Origin: Bacteroidota bacterium
Lineage (GTDB): Bacteria > Bacteroidota > Ignavibacteria > Kryptoniales > JAKASW01
Reading direction: 5' to 3'
Length of the DNA stretch: 64,000 nt
Assembly (NCBI GenBank): GCA_021812985.1
Contig: JAKAMG010000009.1
Coordinates: 34,896-98,895 of the forward strand
In this document: piece by piece, positions 35,588 through 44,341 of the stretch
How positions within the stretch are numbered: the stretch's first letter is position 1
How the letters are laid out: each line of letters opens with the position of its first letter
Notes under the pieces: model-generated
What the model saw: the letters and a program-made list of their open reading frames with translations, nothing else
The model's database searches: none
Told to the model about the DNA's origin: nothing
Position numbers and translations under genes: made by a program

Positions 35588-36244
35588 CTATCGGAATCTT
35601 CCCCTGACGGTTTTGGCCACCAGTTCAGCACGCGAGCGCACGTGAAGTTTTTCGTAAATGTTGTGGAGATGGAACCTGACGGTGTGAGCACTTATCGATA
35701 GCTTGTCGGCGATTGACTTATATGAATGGCCGTCGACGAGAAACTGAAGCACCTCCACCTCCCTTTGGGACAAAGGGGCAGTGAGTTCGGTACTGTCGCT
35801 TCCCCTGAAATAAGTAATGACTTTGCGGGCAACCTCCGGCGACATTGGAGCCCCACCATGGTACGCCTCACGAATGGAGTCGAGCAATTTCTCAGGTGAA
35901 GTATTCTTAAGTATGTAGCCAACCGCACCGTTTCGGATTGATTGGAATACCTTCTCTTCATCCGTGTATACCGTAACCATCAGTATTTCAACACGTGGAT
36001 ATAGCTCCTTCACCGTCTGGGCGCATTCAATGCCGGATTTCCCCGGGAGTCCTATGTCCATCAGAATAACGTCCGGGGTATTCACCTCAATGTGAGTTAG
36101 GAGATCGGGACAACTCCTGCACGTGCCGATGCATGCGAAACCGTCGGAGTGATTCAGCAGCCAGCACAGACCATCTCTGACTTCATCATCATCTTCCACG
36201 ATGGTTACACGAATAACATCTTCGTCCCCGGACAATGGTTTCAT
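35588..36244 (-). CDS. NarL/FixJ-family response regulator
   Basis: A 218-residue regulator with a receiver (acidic EDDD, acceptor Asp63 in LMDIGLPG, Thr/Lys sites in VTVYTDEE and LKNTSPEK) and a LuxR-type helix-turn-helix (about 155-215; LSQREVEVLQFLVDG, SISAHTVRFHLHNIY). The partner is almost surely the HisKA_3 propeller kinase encoded 83 bases upstream on the same strand. The ATG at 36242-36244 is used; the only longer option is a TTG at 36304 without ribosome site. Confidence 0.92.
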   Translation of the reverse strand: MKPLSGDEDVIRVTIVEDDDEVRDGLCWLLNHSDGFACIGTCRSCPDLLTHIEVNTPDVILMDIGLPGKSGIECAQTVKELYPRVEILMVTVYTDEEKVFQSIRNGAVGYILKNTSPEKLLDSIREAYHGGAPMSPEVARKVITYFRGSDSTELTAPLSQREVEVLQFLVDGHSYKSIADKLSISAHTVRFHLHNIYEKLHVRSRAELVAKTVRGRFR

Positions 36245-36327
36245 ATCAGCCTGTCTCCCAGTTTTGCCATTATTCAAAACCAATCCTAAAATTCGCCGGA
36301 CCAAAGAGCAACTGAACGAATGTACAG

Positions 36328-39300
36328 TTAAACATTCAAGGGAACTGTCACTTGAATGGCGGTCCCTCCACCGGCCGCTGATTTCAATTTGAAGTCTCCG
36401 CCAAGCTTGACGGCTCTTTGTCGCATGTTAGCCAGTCCATGACCTGAAAATTCCTGGTAGATGACGAAGCCTCTGCCGTCGTCTTCGAAATTGAAAAAGA
36501 GTAACCTGGAAGAGAATTTCATCCCCACAATGATGCGGGCACAAGAAGAATGCTTGACGGAATTATTCAGCGCTTCCTTCGCAATGAGGAGAAGCGTCCT
36601 CATCACGCCCGGCTCCAGTCGAAGGGTCTCAATGTCATCGTCTATGTCGACTTCGAGCCTAATTCCTGCGGCCTCACAGGTCTCGTAAGCGAATGAACGA
36701 AATCGCGTAATCAGGTCATGCACGGTCACGTTCCTTGGATCGATCGACCAAACCACGTCGCTCATGGAGTCAGCGAGTTCACGAGCATTCACCCCAATCT
36801 TCCTGACAAGGCCCTGCGCCGAAAATGACTCCCCTTCCGCCTCTTCACTTTCTCCGCGAGAACCGGTTCCGCTTTGCTTCTTCCCTTCTGCCTGTCTGAG
36901 CGCCACCTCGGCAAGAATGGCGATGCGAGTCAGCCCCGCTCCTATGTCATCGTGAAGGTCAGTGGCTATCCGCGCCCTCACCCGTTCTATCTCTATAAGT
37001 CTCCTTACTCTCACTCTGACGGCAAAATAAACGATCGCAGCTAGTGCAACTCCCACGAGAGTGATGAACCACCACATTTCCCAGAACGGTGGGGTTATAT
37101 CAAACGACAAGTTGGCAGCGGCCTCGCTCTTTCTACCATCGGCACCTACCGCAATCACCTCGAACATATATCTACCAGGACGAAGCGCAGCATAGGTAAC
37201 CGGCAGCCGCCTCTCGAGTGTGCGCCAATCATTCTCCACCCCACGCAGCCTGTATAAATACTTCAGGTTGCTCTCATCCCTGAGACTAATCCCCTCAAAA
37301 GAGAATGTCAGCGTATTTTCCCAATGCGCCAGCTGAATTTGTGAGCCGCCTCCGGAGAACGGGCTTTCGAGTCTGTACCTGCTCCCGTTTACGAGCAAGC
37401 CCGTAATATAGACTGGTGGAGGCACCCGGCGGACGGCTGGCGGATCCAGATCCCGCAGGAATACCCCCGACTGATCCACCCCCCATAACACACGACTGAG
37501 CTTGCCACCAGAAGAGAATCTTGAGATCCCACACGAGTAAACTGGTCTGGCCTCTCCAAATCTTTTCCAACTCAAGCCCCTCAATTCGCCGCCGATAAGC
37601 TCCTGCAGGCCAAGCTGAGTACCGAAAAAGGCACCGTACCCTTGCGCTTGGATCATCGCCCAAACGCCTTCGCTCGCCAAACCATCTCTTACGGAAATAG
37701 ATAGAAACCGGTCAGCGTTCTTGACTGCAATTCCGCCGTATCGCGTCCCAATCCAAATATTACCTGAGCTATCCTGCATGATAGACCTTATCGAATTGTC
37801 CGGGAGACCATTTCGTGATGTGTAGAGCTTCATATTACCCGGAACTGCTGGCCCGGACATTTCGGTAACCCCGCCAATATATCCTCCGAACCACATATTT
37901 CCATCTCGATCCCGGAAGATAGCTCTGATAGAATTGTCGGGAAGACCATCGGCCTGGGTGAGGGCGATGCTCCTTTGACGAGCCTCCCTCGTATTGAACT
38001 CGATGATCCCAAGCTTATCGACACTGCACCACGCCCTCTGAGTTGAATCGACATACAGACAAAGGAGACCTTTAGTAGCCACATTATCACCCAGGTAAAA
38101 TCGACTAACTACCCTTAGAATAGGCACTTGCCTTAATTCTTCGGTAATTCGGATACCGTATACCCGGGCATTGGAAGTGGCTAACCACATTTCGTCTTGG
38201 TCGTTGATTTGAATTGAAACGCACGCAGACCGAATGCCAAGTCCTGAATACGGAATAAGTCTCTCCTTGAGTTGCCCGGTGGCAATGGCGTAAATTTCGA
38301 CAAGCCCTTTGTCAGCAGCTACCCAAATGTTGCCATGACTATCAGTGGCACCTTGTGAATTGTTGACGGAGAAGCGACTAAGGGAGATCGGAAACTCAAT
38401 CGCGCGCCGGTCTTCAAGTTTCACTAACCCTTTGTCCGCAGTGCCGAACCACAGGTCTCCTTCCCTGTCAGCGACTCCCGCCATTATGTCGTCCTCCGGC
38501 AATCCGTTGGCCACAGTGATCTTTGTGGAGTACCCCGAACGAAAGGGCTTGTCGAGAGCAAACACACCTTGAGATGTACCTATCCAAAATGTTCCCGCCC
38601 GGTCCTCCATCACGAACCGGGGATATGAGATTGCGGCTTTCCTCACTACCTTGCCGGTCGTCAGATTCTTCAGGTCACCGTTCGGAAAGACAATGCAGGT
38701 ATGTCCCTCCTCGTCGAGGCAAATTTGTGACACCGAGGTGTAAGGTCGGATCCTCCCCCCAAGATCTGTGATAGATCCATTCACCAGGTCGAAGGCAAGC
38801 AACCTCCCGTCGCCATCGACGGTAAACAGTGTGTCGCCCGCGCAGAGGATTCTTACGAATGGGCCGTGTGCCAGTCTCCCTCCCAGTGGGGAAACAGCGC
38901 CATGAAAGATCCTGTATATCCCATCGTCGGAAGCGCAGTACACAATGCCAGATGCGTCCTGCGCAATGCCATTTACCCTGTTCGACCAGTCGGAAGCACC
39001 CATGCGAAAATTACTGAAGCTTCCCCCTTGAAATCGGCTGACCCCGCCACCATTCGTCCCAATCCAGACGACTCCTTCGTGGTTCACATCTCTTACGATG
39101 CAGTTGACGAGACTCGATGCTAAGCCGTCCGTGACTGTGTAGTTCCGGAAGGTTTCGCCGTCGTACACACTGGCTCCATCGCTCGTGCCGACCCAAAGGT
39201 AGCCGTTTGAATCCTGACAAAGCGAAGTGACGGCGTCGGACAGTAGTCCGTTCCTTACAGTGTAAGTCTTAAAGCTATAGGTCTGTGAGATACAAATATT

Positions 39301-39393
39301 CGGAAAGAGGATAGCAAGCGACGCAATTGTCACCGCACCGAGGTACAGCTTTTCGATTCTGGTAAACGTGCGCCGTCTACCTAAGGCAAACAT
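36328..39393 (-). CDS. Propeller-type sensor histidine kinase (Reg_prop, Y_Y_Y, HisKA_3)
   Basis: A 1021-residue kinase. After a signal peptide/anchor (about 15-38) comes a large extracytoplasmic region of two-component-regulator propeller repeats (blades such as DSNGYLWVGTSDGASVY, RDRDGNMWFGGYIGG), a Y_Y_Y domain (about 690-770, LKYLYRLRGVENDW), one membrane helix (about 775-795), then HisKA_3 with His814 in TDLHDDIGAGLTRI and a HATPase domain. This is the architecture of hybrid sensors that detect oligosaccharides in Bacteroidota, but here the output is a separate LuxR regulator, not AraC. It may read a carbohydrate or peptide signal; the surrounding T9SS cargo and lipoprotein genes are possible targets. 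Confidence 0.92.
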   Translation of the reverse strand: MFALGRRRTFTRIEKLYLGAVTIASLAILFPNICISQTYSFKTYTVRNGLLSDAVTSLCQDSNGYLWVGTSDGASVYDGETFRNYTVTDGLASSLVNCIVRDVNHEGVVWIGTNGGGVSRFQGGSFSNFRMGASDWSNRVNGIAQDASGIVYCASDDGIYRIFHGAVSPLGGRLAHGPFVRILCAGDTLFTVDGDGRLLAFDLVNGSITDLGGRIRPYTSVSQICLDEEGHTCIVFPNGDLKNLTTGKVVRKAAISYPRFVMEDRAGTFWIGTSQGVFALDKPFRSGYSTKITVANGLPEDDIMAGVADREGDLWFGTADKGLVKLEDRRAIEFPISLSRFSVNNSQGATDSHGNIWVAADKGLVEIYAIATGQLKERLIPYSGLGIRSACVSIQINDQDEMWLATSNARVYGIRITEELRQVPILRVVSRFYLGDNVATKGLLCLYVDSTQRAWCSVDKLGIIEFNTREARQRSIALTQADGLPDNSIRAIFRDRDGNMWFGGYIGGVTEMSGPAVPGNMKLYTSRNGLPDNSIRSIMQDSSGNIWIGTRYGGIAVKNADRFLSISVRDGLASEGVWAMIQAQGYGAFFGTQLGLQELIGGELRGLSWKRFGEARPVYSCGISRFSSGGKLSRVLWGVDQSGVFLRDLDPPAVRRVPPPVYITGLLVNGSRYRLESPFSGGGSQIQLAHWENTLTFSFEGISLRDESNLKYLYRLRGVENDWRTLERRLPVTYAALRPGRYMFEVIAVGADGRKSEAAANLSFDITPPFWEMWWFITLVGVALAAIVYFAVRVRVRRLIEIERVRARIATDLHDDIGAGLTRIAILAEVALRQAEGKKQSGTGSRGESEEAEGESFSAQGLVRKIGVNARELADSMSDVVWSIDPRNVTVHDLITRFRSFAYETCEAAGIRLEVDIDDDIETLRLEPGVMRTLLLIAKEALNNSVKHSSCARIIVGMKFSSRLLFFNFEDDGRGFVIYQEFSGHGLANMRQRAVKLGGDFKLKSAAGGGTAIQVTVPLNV

Positions 39394-39638
39394 GGTCGCT
39401 TCGCTTAATTGGGTTCTCCTCTCGCATGAAAATACTCAAACGTGCTTCCAAGAGCAAAGTCAAAAGGCGGATGATCTTTAACAGTGAGCGGGAGACAATT
39501 CAGAGGGATTGCTTATAAAAGAGGATTACGGGTAACCGAAATCAGATTAGTGCCCAAGCTTGACTACCTCATCATGGAGCGGGCGGCGCCATCAATGCAG
39601 CCGCACCACACCTTACCGCGAGAGTGCACGCGGGCCGG

Positions 39639-40940
39639 TCACTCCCTCCAAGCAACAACCTGAAAGGTATTAGTAGACGGGAAGGCCGGGGGCGATGAAA
39701 AGTAAAACCGCTCATCATATTTGTAATTTTTCTGGTAACCGGTCGTAATTGTGTTGGTCGTTGTATTGAATCTTCCAACCGAGCCGCGGTTCCTGTTGGT
39801 AATGGAGCCATAGAGATATATCGTCCCCATTGCCTGGTCGTGCACTGTGCCATCGTAGTCGTCGTAGCCGAAATCGCCGTTTCGCGCGAATATGGCCGCA
39901 TCAAGGTAGACGTCGCCAGGAGAAGGCTGGGTCTTGAGCCGCACGTTATTGTCTGCTACGAGCCCCAGCATATCATCGCTAGCACCGTTTCTGGGGTCCG
40001 ACTTATACAGGAGGCTTCCTTCGATGGCAACATTTCCGCTCCTCGTGCTCCCCGTTGCACCCTGAGCAGACACGACAGTAACCCGACCGTCGACTGTACC
40101 CTTAACATGAGCATTGCCGTTCGTGACACATATGACCGGAGGATTGCCGAGCGAGGAGAGTGTCACCGTCGTGTCAGGAGTCGTAGTGACGGTATAAGGA
40201 TATGAGCCCGTTGCGGTTGTCTTATGGTAGGTAACCTTCCCCCCTGTCGCATCGGATGAAAATGTAAAATACACATCACAACTTCCGCTGCTTCCTGAGT
40301 AGGCAAATGTCGTTGTCGCCGACGCAGTTGTTTTACTTATGTCCGTAGGTAGTGGAATGGAAACTCCCCATTCATGACCACCATAGAAATATGGGTTTGC
40401 TGAACTGCTTGGGATTCTCGATGGATATGTCCCGTTTCTGGCTGTCACCTTCCCGTAAAAGACCGGCGTTCCTGAGAGGTAGATTCGATCTTCCGTATGG
40501 AACGGACCCCACAGAGTGTCCCCGGTGATCCAGTATGTTGAGTTCTCGCTTTGGGAGAAGAACGCGTACTCATTGAAGGTTCGGGGCTTCAGGAGCGCCT
40601 TGACGGTATCCCGCCTGAACCCGGACCTCCCACGATAACTGCTGGTGGCCCTGAGCTGGACATACCTCGCTCCGCCAATCACCACAGTGAATGTCCTCAG
40701 GTTGTACGTCCCTCCGAGAAATGATCCGTTCAGGTTCAGATTCGTATCGGCGGGGTTCTGGAACACTGAGTCTGCGGCTATGTTTGCCATGCTCACGGCG
40801 ATGTTGTGAGACGTTGTGGAATCGTAGTAATCGACAAAATTCTCTATGGCTACCCGACTTGTCCTGTTCCAGTATTGACCAGCCGTGCCAAACATGATCG
40901 TGAAGCCGATTATAACTATGAGCGTCCCTTTGCCTACCAT
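39639..40940 (-). CDS. PilX/GspK-like minor pseudopilin, DUF4900-like (copy A)
   Basis: A 433-residue protein with one N-terminal hydrophobic helix (about residues 5-22; GTLIVIIGFTIMFG), a helical neck (FVDYYDSTTSHNIAVSMANI) and a large Thr/Ser/Gly-rich beta domain. The blocks ITGDTLWGPFHTEDRI, LSGTPVFYGKVT, DMLGLVADNNV, DAAIFARNG and YLYGSITN match the copy B protein almost word for word, ending in WRE in both. It resembles DUF4900 proteins, and by size and order it corresponds to the large tip pseudopilin (PilX/GspK). Its leader is only MVGK, without the standard basic prepilin sequence. It is last in copy A, 12 bases after the PilW-like gene. Function is inferred. Confidence 0.7.
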   Translation of the reverse strand: MVGKGTLIVIIGFTIMFGTAGQYWNRTSRVAIENFVDYYDSTTSHNIAVSMANIAADSVFQNPADTNLNLNGSFLGGTYNLRTFTVVIGGARYVQLRATSSYRGRSGFRRDTVKALLKPRTFNEYAFFSQSENSTYWITGDTLWGPFHTEDRIYLSGTPVFYGKVTARNGTYPSRIPSSSANPYFYGGHEWGVSIPLPTDISKTTASATTTFAYSGSSGSCDVYFTFSSDATGGKVTYHKTTATGSYPYTVTTTPDTTVTLSSLGNPPVICVTNGNAHVKGTVDGRVTVVSAQGATGSTRSGNVAIEGSLLYKSDPRNGASDDMLGLVADNNVRLKTQPSPGDVYLDAAIFARNGDFGYDDYDGTVHDQAMGTIYLYGSITNRNRGSVGRFNTTTNTITTGYQKNYKYDERFYFSSPPAFPSTNTFQVVAWRE

Positions 40941-40952
40941 ACTGCACCGCCT

Positions 40953-41564
40953 CTATCTTGCGTTGAGATTCCTGGAAATAAGTCGGGTCTGCCTCCACAC
41001 GGAGAAATTCTTGGTAGTGTCCCCGTACGTGCCGCCGTATGCCGCCACGGGTTCAACACGCAGCGTCATCTCAATCAGCTTCGCGGTCGAAGGCGCACTA
41101 AATGGAGTCGGAACAACCTGTCCCAAGCTATTGAAATACTTCAGTTTGAACTGCGTGACTCCGAGATTCGAAGCGAATGGCCTCCCGCTGTTCACCCTGC
41201 GATATAACATCCTGACATTAGGGTTAGCCGTGCCGGGAATTGCCGTCGTCCCGAGATACCACCTTACAGTATCCAGCGTTCCATTATCTGACATGTCGGC
41301 AACGAAAGTCACGTCGCTTGTGTCGCCGCGGACAATATACATGGAGTTGATGGGCTGCAGGTTAGGATTGCTGCAATAGCCGATCTTCCTGAAGTCGTAT
41401 TCGACATTTTGAATAATCGAGGTGAGATTCTGCTGCACCGTCAGACTCGACTGCGAATCGAACGTGTTCACGCGGGCCTGTTCGTTCATACGCAATGCGG
41501 AAAGAAGTAGCAGCCCGCTTATTATTGAAGAGCTGATGATATCCAATAATACTGTTGAGCCCAT
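40953..41564 (-). CDS. PilW/GspJ-like minor pseudopilin (copy A)
   Basis: A 203-residue protein with an N-terminal hydrophobic helix (residues 4-25, TVLLDIISSSIISGLLLL) containing an Asp at position 8, then an amphipathic helix SLTVQQNLTSIIQNVEYDFRKIGY and a beta-rich C-terminal region. The QNLTSxxxNxEYDFRKIGYC pattern is the one seen in PilW- and GspJ-like minor pilins, where the helix is followed by a Cys. The leader is only MGS. It starts 9 bases after the PilV-like gene with GAGGTG as ribosome site. It pairs with the copy B protein at 43697-44329. Confidence 0.7.
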   Translation of the reverse strand: MGSTVLLDIISSSIISGLLLLSALRMNEQARVNTFDSQSSLTVQQNLTSIIQNVEYDFRKIGYCSNPNLQPINSMYIVRGDTSDVTFVADMSDNGTLDTVRWYLGTTAIPGTANPNVRMLYRRVNSGRPFASNLGVTQFKLKYFNSLGQVVPTPFSAPSTAKLIEMTLRVEPVAAYGGTYGDTTKNFSVWRQTRLISRNLNAR

Positions 41565-41573
41565 CTCATCACC

Positions 41574-42074
41574 TCAATTGAAGAACCAGTAACTGAAGAC
41601 GGTCGACATTCTCACCACCGTCAGCGGATCCTCCTTGTTCCAGACCGATACGTCAAGACGCTTGCTCCATGTCCTTGTCGTGCTTGAATCGAGCGTGCCG
41701 GTTGCAGTGTTTCTGCTGACGTAGTAGACAACCGTCCTCACGAAGTAAATCCCGGTGCTGAGCGTGTCCGTCTCCAACCGGTTGTTGTAGTCATCGAAGT
41801 CGTTGAGGTCGCTCGGGTTGTTGTCCTCTCGTCCAAGCGAACTAGGTGCGGTAAGGAGGGTGACGTTATTGACCGCATCTGTGTCTGTGACGGCATCAAA
41901 CGCCAGATTCTGTGCCTTTTCTATCGTGGAAGTGGCGAGTGATACTGACTCGAGGCCGAAATTTGTGGTCAGTATAACCTGGCTGTTGTTCCGGATCCCC
42001 CTGTTCGTGCTTAGGATAACCGTGCCCAGCAGCATAAGTGCCGCTATCGTTAAGAGAGTCTGACCAGTCCCCAT
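41574..42074 (-). CDS. PilV/GspI-like minor pseudopilin (copy A)
   Basis: A 166-residue protein: hydrophobic helix at residues 5-22 (QTLLTIAALMLLGTVIL), a helical neck with SVSLATSTIEKAQNLAFDA, and a short beta domain with a conserved LETDTLSTGIYFVRTVVYYV strand pair and a closing VFSYWFF end. The SLATSxIExAQxxAFD motif is like the neck of PilV/GspI minor pilins. The product has no basic prepilin leader (MGTG). It is first in copy A and lies downstream of a good promoter at 42311-42339. About 55% like its copy B partner by eye. Confidence 0.7.
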   Translation of the reverse strand: MGTGQTLLTIAALMLLGTVILSTNRGIRNNSQVILTTNFGLESVSLATSTIEKAQNLAFDAVTDTDAVNNVTLLTAPSSLGREDNNPSDLNDFDDYNNRLETDTLSTGIYFVRTVVYYVSRNTATGTLDSSTTRTWSKRLDVSVWNKEDPLTVVRMSTVFSYWFFN

Positions 42075-42451
42075 TCGATCTCCATGGCAATGATTCTTCT
42101 GGCGACGTCGAGGCGCGGCTGGAATCCTGAGCTATGACCTAAGAGCTGTCTTTCCGGGAGAATTCGTCATGAGGGCATAAAGCAAACCCGCCCACTTTAC
42201 CTACTACACCGCAAATTGCAGAGAGCGGTCTCCCCCGACCGTATCACACGCACGACGTGTTGCCCTTAATTTTTTCAAGGCCTCATTTAGCCTTTTGCTG
42301 ACACGGTGAAAATATATCTACGGTGTGGTTCTGTTGCAACGGCTCCCGAGGAATCTGTGTCCTGCGTCAATAGGCTCCACACGAGACATGCTCCTCCTCG
42401 CTTCAGGGAGGATGAAAGGACCCTTAATGGCGGGATGAAATAAACAGCCTT
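42075..42451. other. 377-base gap between the two pseudopilin cassettes
   Basis: No gene. It carries a promoter for copy A and a roughly 230-base untranslated leader with a small hairpin (CGGTC...GACCG near 42230-42245). A CCTCC...GGAGG stem without T-run near 42390-42405 (plus) may weakly separate the copies. Confidence 0.55.
42311..42339 (-). promoter_or_regulatory. Sigma70-type promoter for pseudopilin copy A
   Basis: TTGCAA (42334-42339, minus) and TATATT (42311-42316) are 17 bases apart. The start of transcription would be near 42304, about 230 bases before the PilV-like ATG, so copy A can be expressed apart from copy B. Confidence 0.55.
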
Positions 42452-43687
42452 TTACTCTCTCCAGGATACAATCTGGAACTGGCTGGCAGATGGGAAATAC
42501 GGCGGCGCGGCCGCATAGAAGCGGTCATCGTACTTGTAGTTTTTATGATAGCCCGCTTCCAATGTGTTCGTAGACTGGTCAAATGTTCCGACAGCTCCTC
42601 TCTGGTAGTTCGTGATAGAGCCGTAGAGGTACAAACTGCCGAGAGGGCCGGCAGTCGCGTCGTTGTAACCCTGGTAGGTAAATGAGCCCGTACGGGCGAA
42701 GATGGCGGCGTCTATGTAGACATTCTGCATGGGGGGTGAAGTCTCAGTTACGGTCACGTTGTTGTTCGCAACCAGACCCAGCATGTCATTGCTTGGACCT
42801 GTGCGAGGGTCGTTTTTGTAGGTGATACTGCCATCGATCCATATATTCCCGTAACCGCCTCCTGAGCTCCCATCAGCGACGACAGTTGCCTTTCCGTCTA
42901 GGACACCCTGAACGTGCGCATTCCCCTTGCTAACGTATATGACGCCGTTGGGGGCAAGGCTCGTTAGCGGAACCGTCGTATCCGAAGGCATTGTGTTGTC
43001 CTTGTAGGTCACGGTGCCGTCAGAGTTGAAAGTGAGATATACATCATAAGCTCCGGCCCCCGGATTGCTGAATATCTTGCCTCCTGAGGCTGCAGTCTGA
43101 AGACCGCTTAAGCTACTCGGCAGGTTAATGCTTACACCGGACTGATACCCGCCATAAAAATAGGGCTTAGCGTTTGGGTTCGGAAGCTTAGGGTTCGTTC
43201 CGATTTTTGTGGTTACCCTTCCATAAAATACAGGACTACCCGACAAGAAAATCTTTGACTCGGTGTGGTACGGACCCCATAGTGTATCACCGGTAATCCA
43301 GTACACGTTTGATTCGACTATGGAGAAGAACGCATACTTGGTATATGCGTAAGGGCTCAATACGACTTCGACCGAATCGTTTACCGCATCGTATGTCCCG
43401 ACAGCCGTGATGATAATATCGTTTGTTTGATAAGGAGCCGTAGTGATGCGGAAAGTACCGGTTGCAAAACTCCCGCTCAGCGAAAGATTCGTGGCCGCCG
43501 GATTTTGAAACACTGAGTCCGCGGCTATGTTGGCAGCACTGACCGCTATGTTGTGCGCGACGGTCTGATCGTAATATTCTACGAAATTGTCGACAGATTC
43601 AGTGCTGGTCCTCTGCCAATACCGGCTTCCCAGCGAGAATATCAGGCTGAATCCCATTATGACTAGCAATGTGCCTCTGCCTACCAT
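42452..43687 (-). CDS. PilX/GspK-like minor pseudopilin, DUF4900-like (copy B)
   Basis: A 411-residue partner of the protein at 39639-40940: N-terminal helix RGTLLVIMGFSLIFSLG after the leader MVG, neck FVEYYDQTVAHNIAVSAANI, and a beta-rich body with ITGDTLWGPYHTESKI, LSGSPVFYGRVT, DMLGLVANNNV, DAAIFARTG and YLYGSITN, ending in WRE. The beta domain has the Gly/Asn/Asp-rich turns of surface proteins. It lies 9 bases after the PilW-like gene and ends copy B. No signal peptidase I site is seen, so it is either anchored by the helix or handled by a prepilin-type peptidase. Confidence 0.7.
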   Translation of the reverse strand: MVGRGTLLVIMGFSLIFSLGSRYWQRTSTESVDNFVEYYDQTVAHNIAVSAANIAADSVFQNPAATNLSLSGSFATGTFRITTAPYQTNDIIITAVGTYDAVNDSVEVVLSPYAYTKYAFFSIVESNVYWITGDTLWGPYHTESKIFLSGSPVFYGRVTTKIGTNPKLPNPNAKPYFYGGYQSGVSINLPSSLSGLQTAASGGKIFSNPGAGAYDVYLTFNSDGTVTYKDNTMPSDTTVPLTSLAPNGVIYVSKGNAHVQGVLDGKATVVADGSSGGGYGNIWIDGSITYKNDPRTGPSNDMLGLVANNNVTVTETSPPMQNVYIDAAIFARTGSFTYQGYNDATAGPLGSLYLYGSITNYQRGAVGTFDQSTNTLEAGYHKNYKYDDRFYAAAPPYFPSASQFQIVSWRE

Positions 43688-43696
43688 GATTCTTGC

Positions 43697-44329
43697 CTAC
43701 CTGTTCCTGAGATTCCTTGAAATAAGCCTTGTCTGCCGCCACAAGGCGAAATTTTGCGGCGCGTCATTCCATGATGCAAAAGTGTTCGACGTGCTCGCGT
43801 TGCCATATGACGCAGTGGGCTCCACTCTGACAGTAATCTCCACCATCTGTACCTGTGAAGGTGCTGTAAACGGTACGGGCAACTGCTGGCCAAAACTGTC
43901 GAGGTACTTCAAATAAAATTCCGTCACTCCCAAGTTCGAGCCGACCGCAGGGCCGCTATTGACCTGCCTGTAGAGCATCCTGACATCGGGGTTCGGACAG
44001 CCAGGCACACTGCCGCCTAGAAAATATTTTACAGTGTCGAGTACCCCTGTGTTGTCAAGATCTGCAACAAAAGAGATCGAACTTGTGTCACCGCTGACAA
44101 GATACATGTATGTCTTTGGCTGCAGGTTTGGATTCGCGCAATAGCCAATCTTTCTGAAATCATATTCCAGGTTCTCGACTAAGGAAGTGAGATTCTGCTG
44201 AACGGTGAGATTGGTTTCCGAATAAAACGTGTTCTTGACTGCCTTCTCATCCATCTGAAGGGCCGTCAGCAGCAAAAAGCCACTGATAAGCATTGAACTT
44301 ACTATATCGATTAAGGTGCTTGTGCCCAT
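43697..44329 (-). CDS. PilW/GspJ-like minor pseudopilin (copy B)
   Basis: A 210-residue partner of the protein at 40953-41564. The N-terminus MGTSTLIDIVSS has Ser-Thr-Leu-Ile-Asp-Ile where standard pilins have Phe-Thr-Leu-Ile-Glu-Leu, that is an acidic residue near the position of Glu5. Then follow the amphipathic helix NLTVQQNLTSLVENLEYDFRKIGYC and a beta domain with MYLVSGDTSSISFVAD and VRMLYRQVNSG. It starts 12 bases after the PilV-like gene. Role as a minor pilin is inferred from helix, size and order. Confidence 0.7.
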   Translation of the reverse strand: MGTSTLIDIVSSMLISGFLLLTALQMDEKAVKNTFYSETNLTVQQNLTSLVENLEYDFRKIGYCANPNLQPKTYMYLVSGDTSSISFVADLDNTGVLDTVKYFLGGSVPGCPNPDVRMLYRQVNSGPAVGSNLGVTEFYLKYLDSFGQQLPVPFTAPSQVQMVEITVRVEPTASYGNASTSNTFASWNDAPQNFALWRQTRLISRNLRNR

Positions 44330-44341
44330 TTCGCTTTGTCC

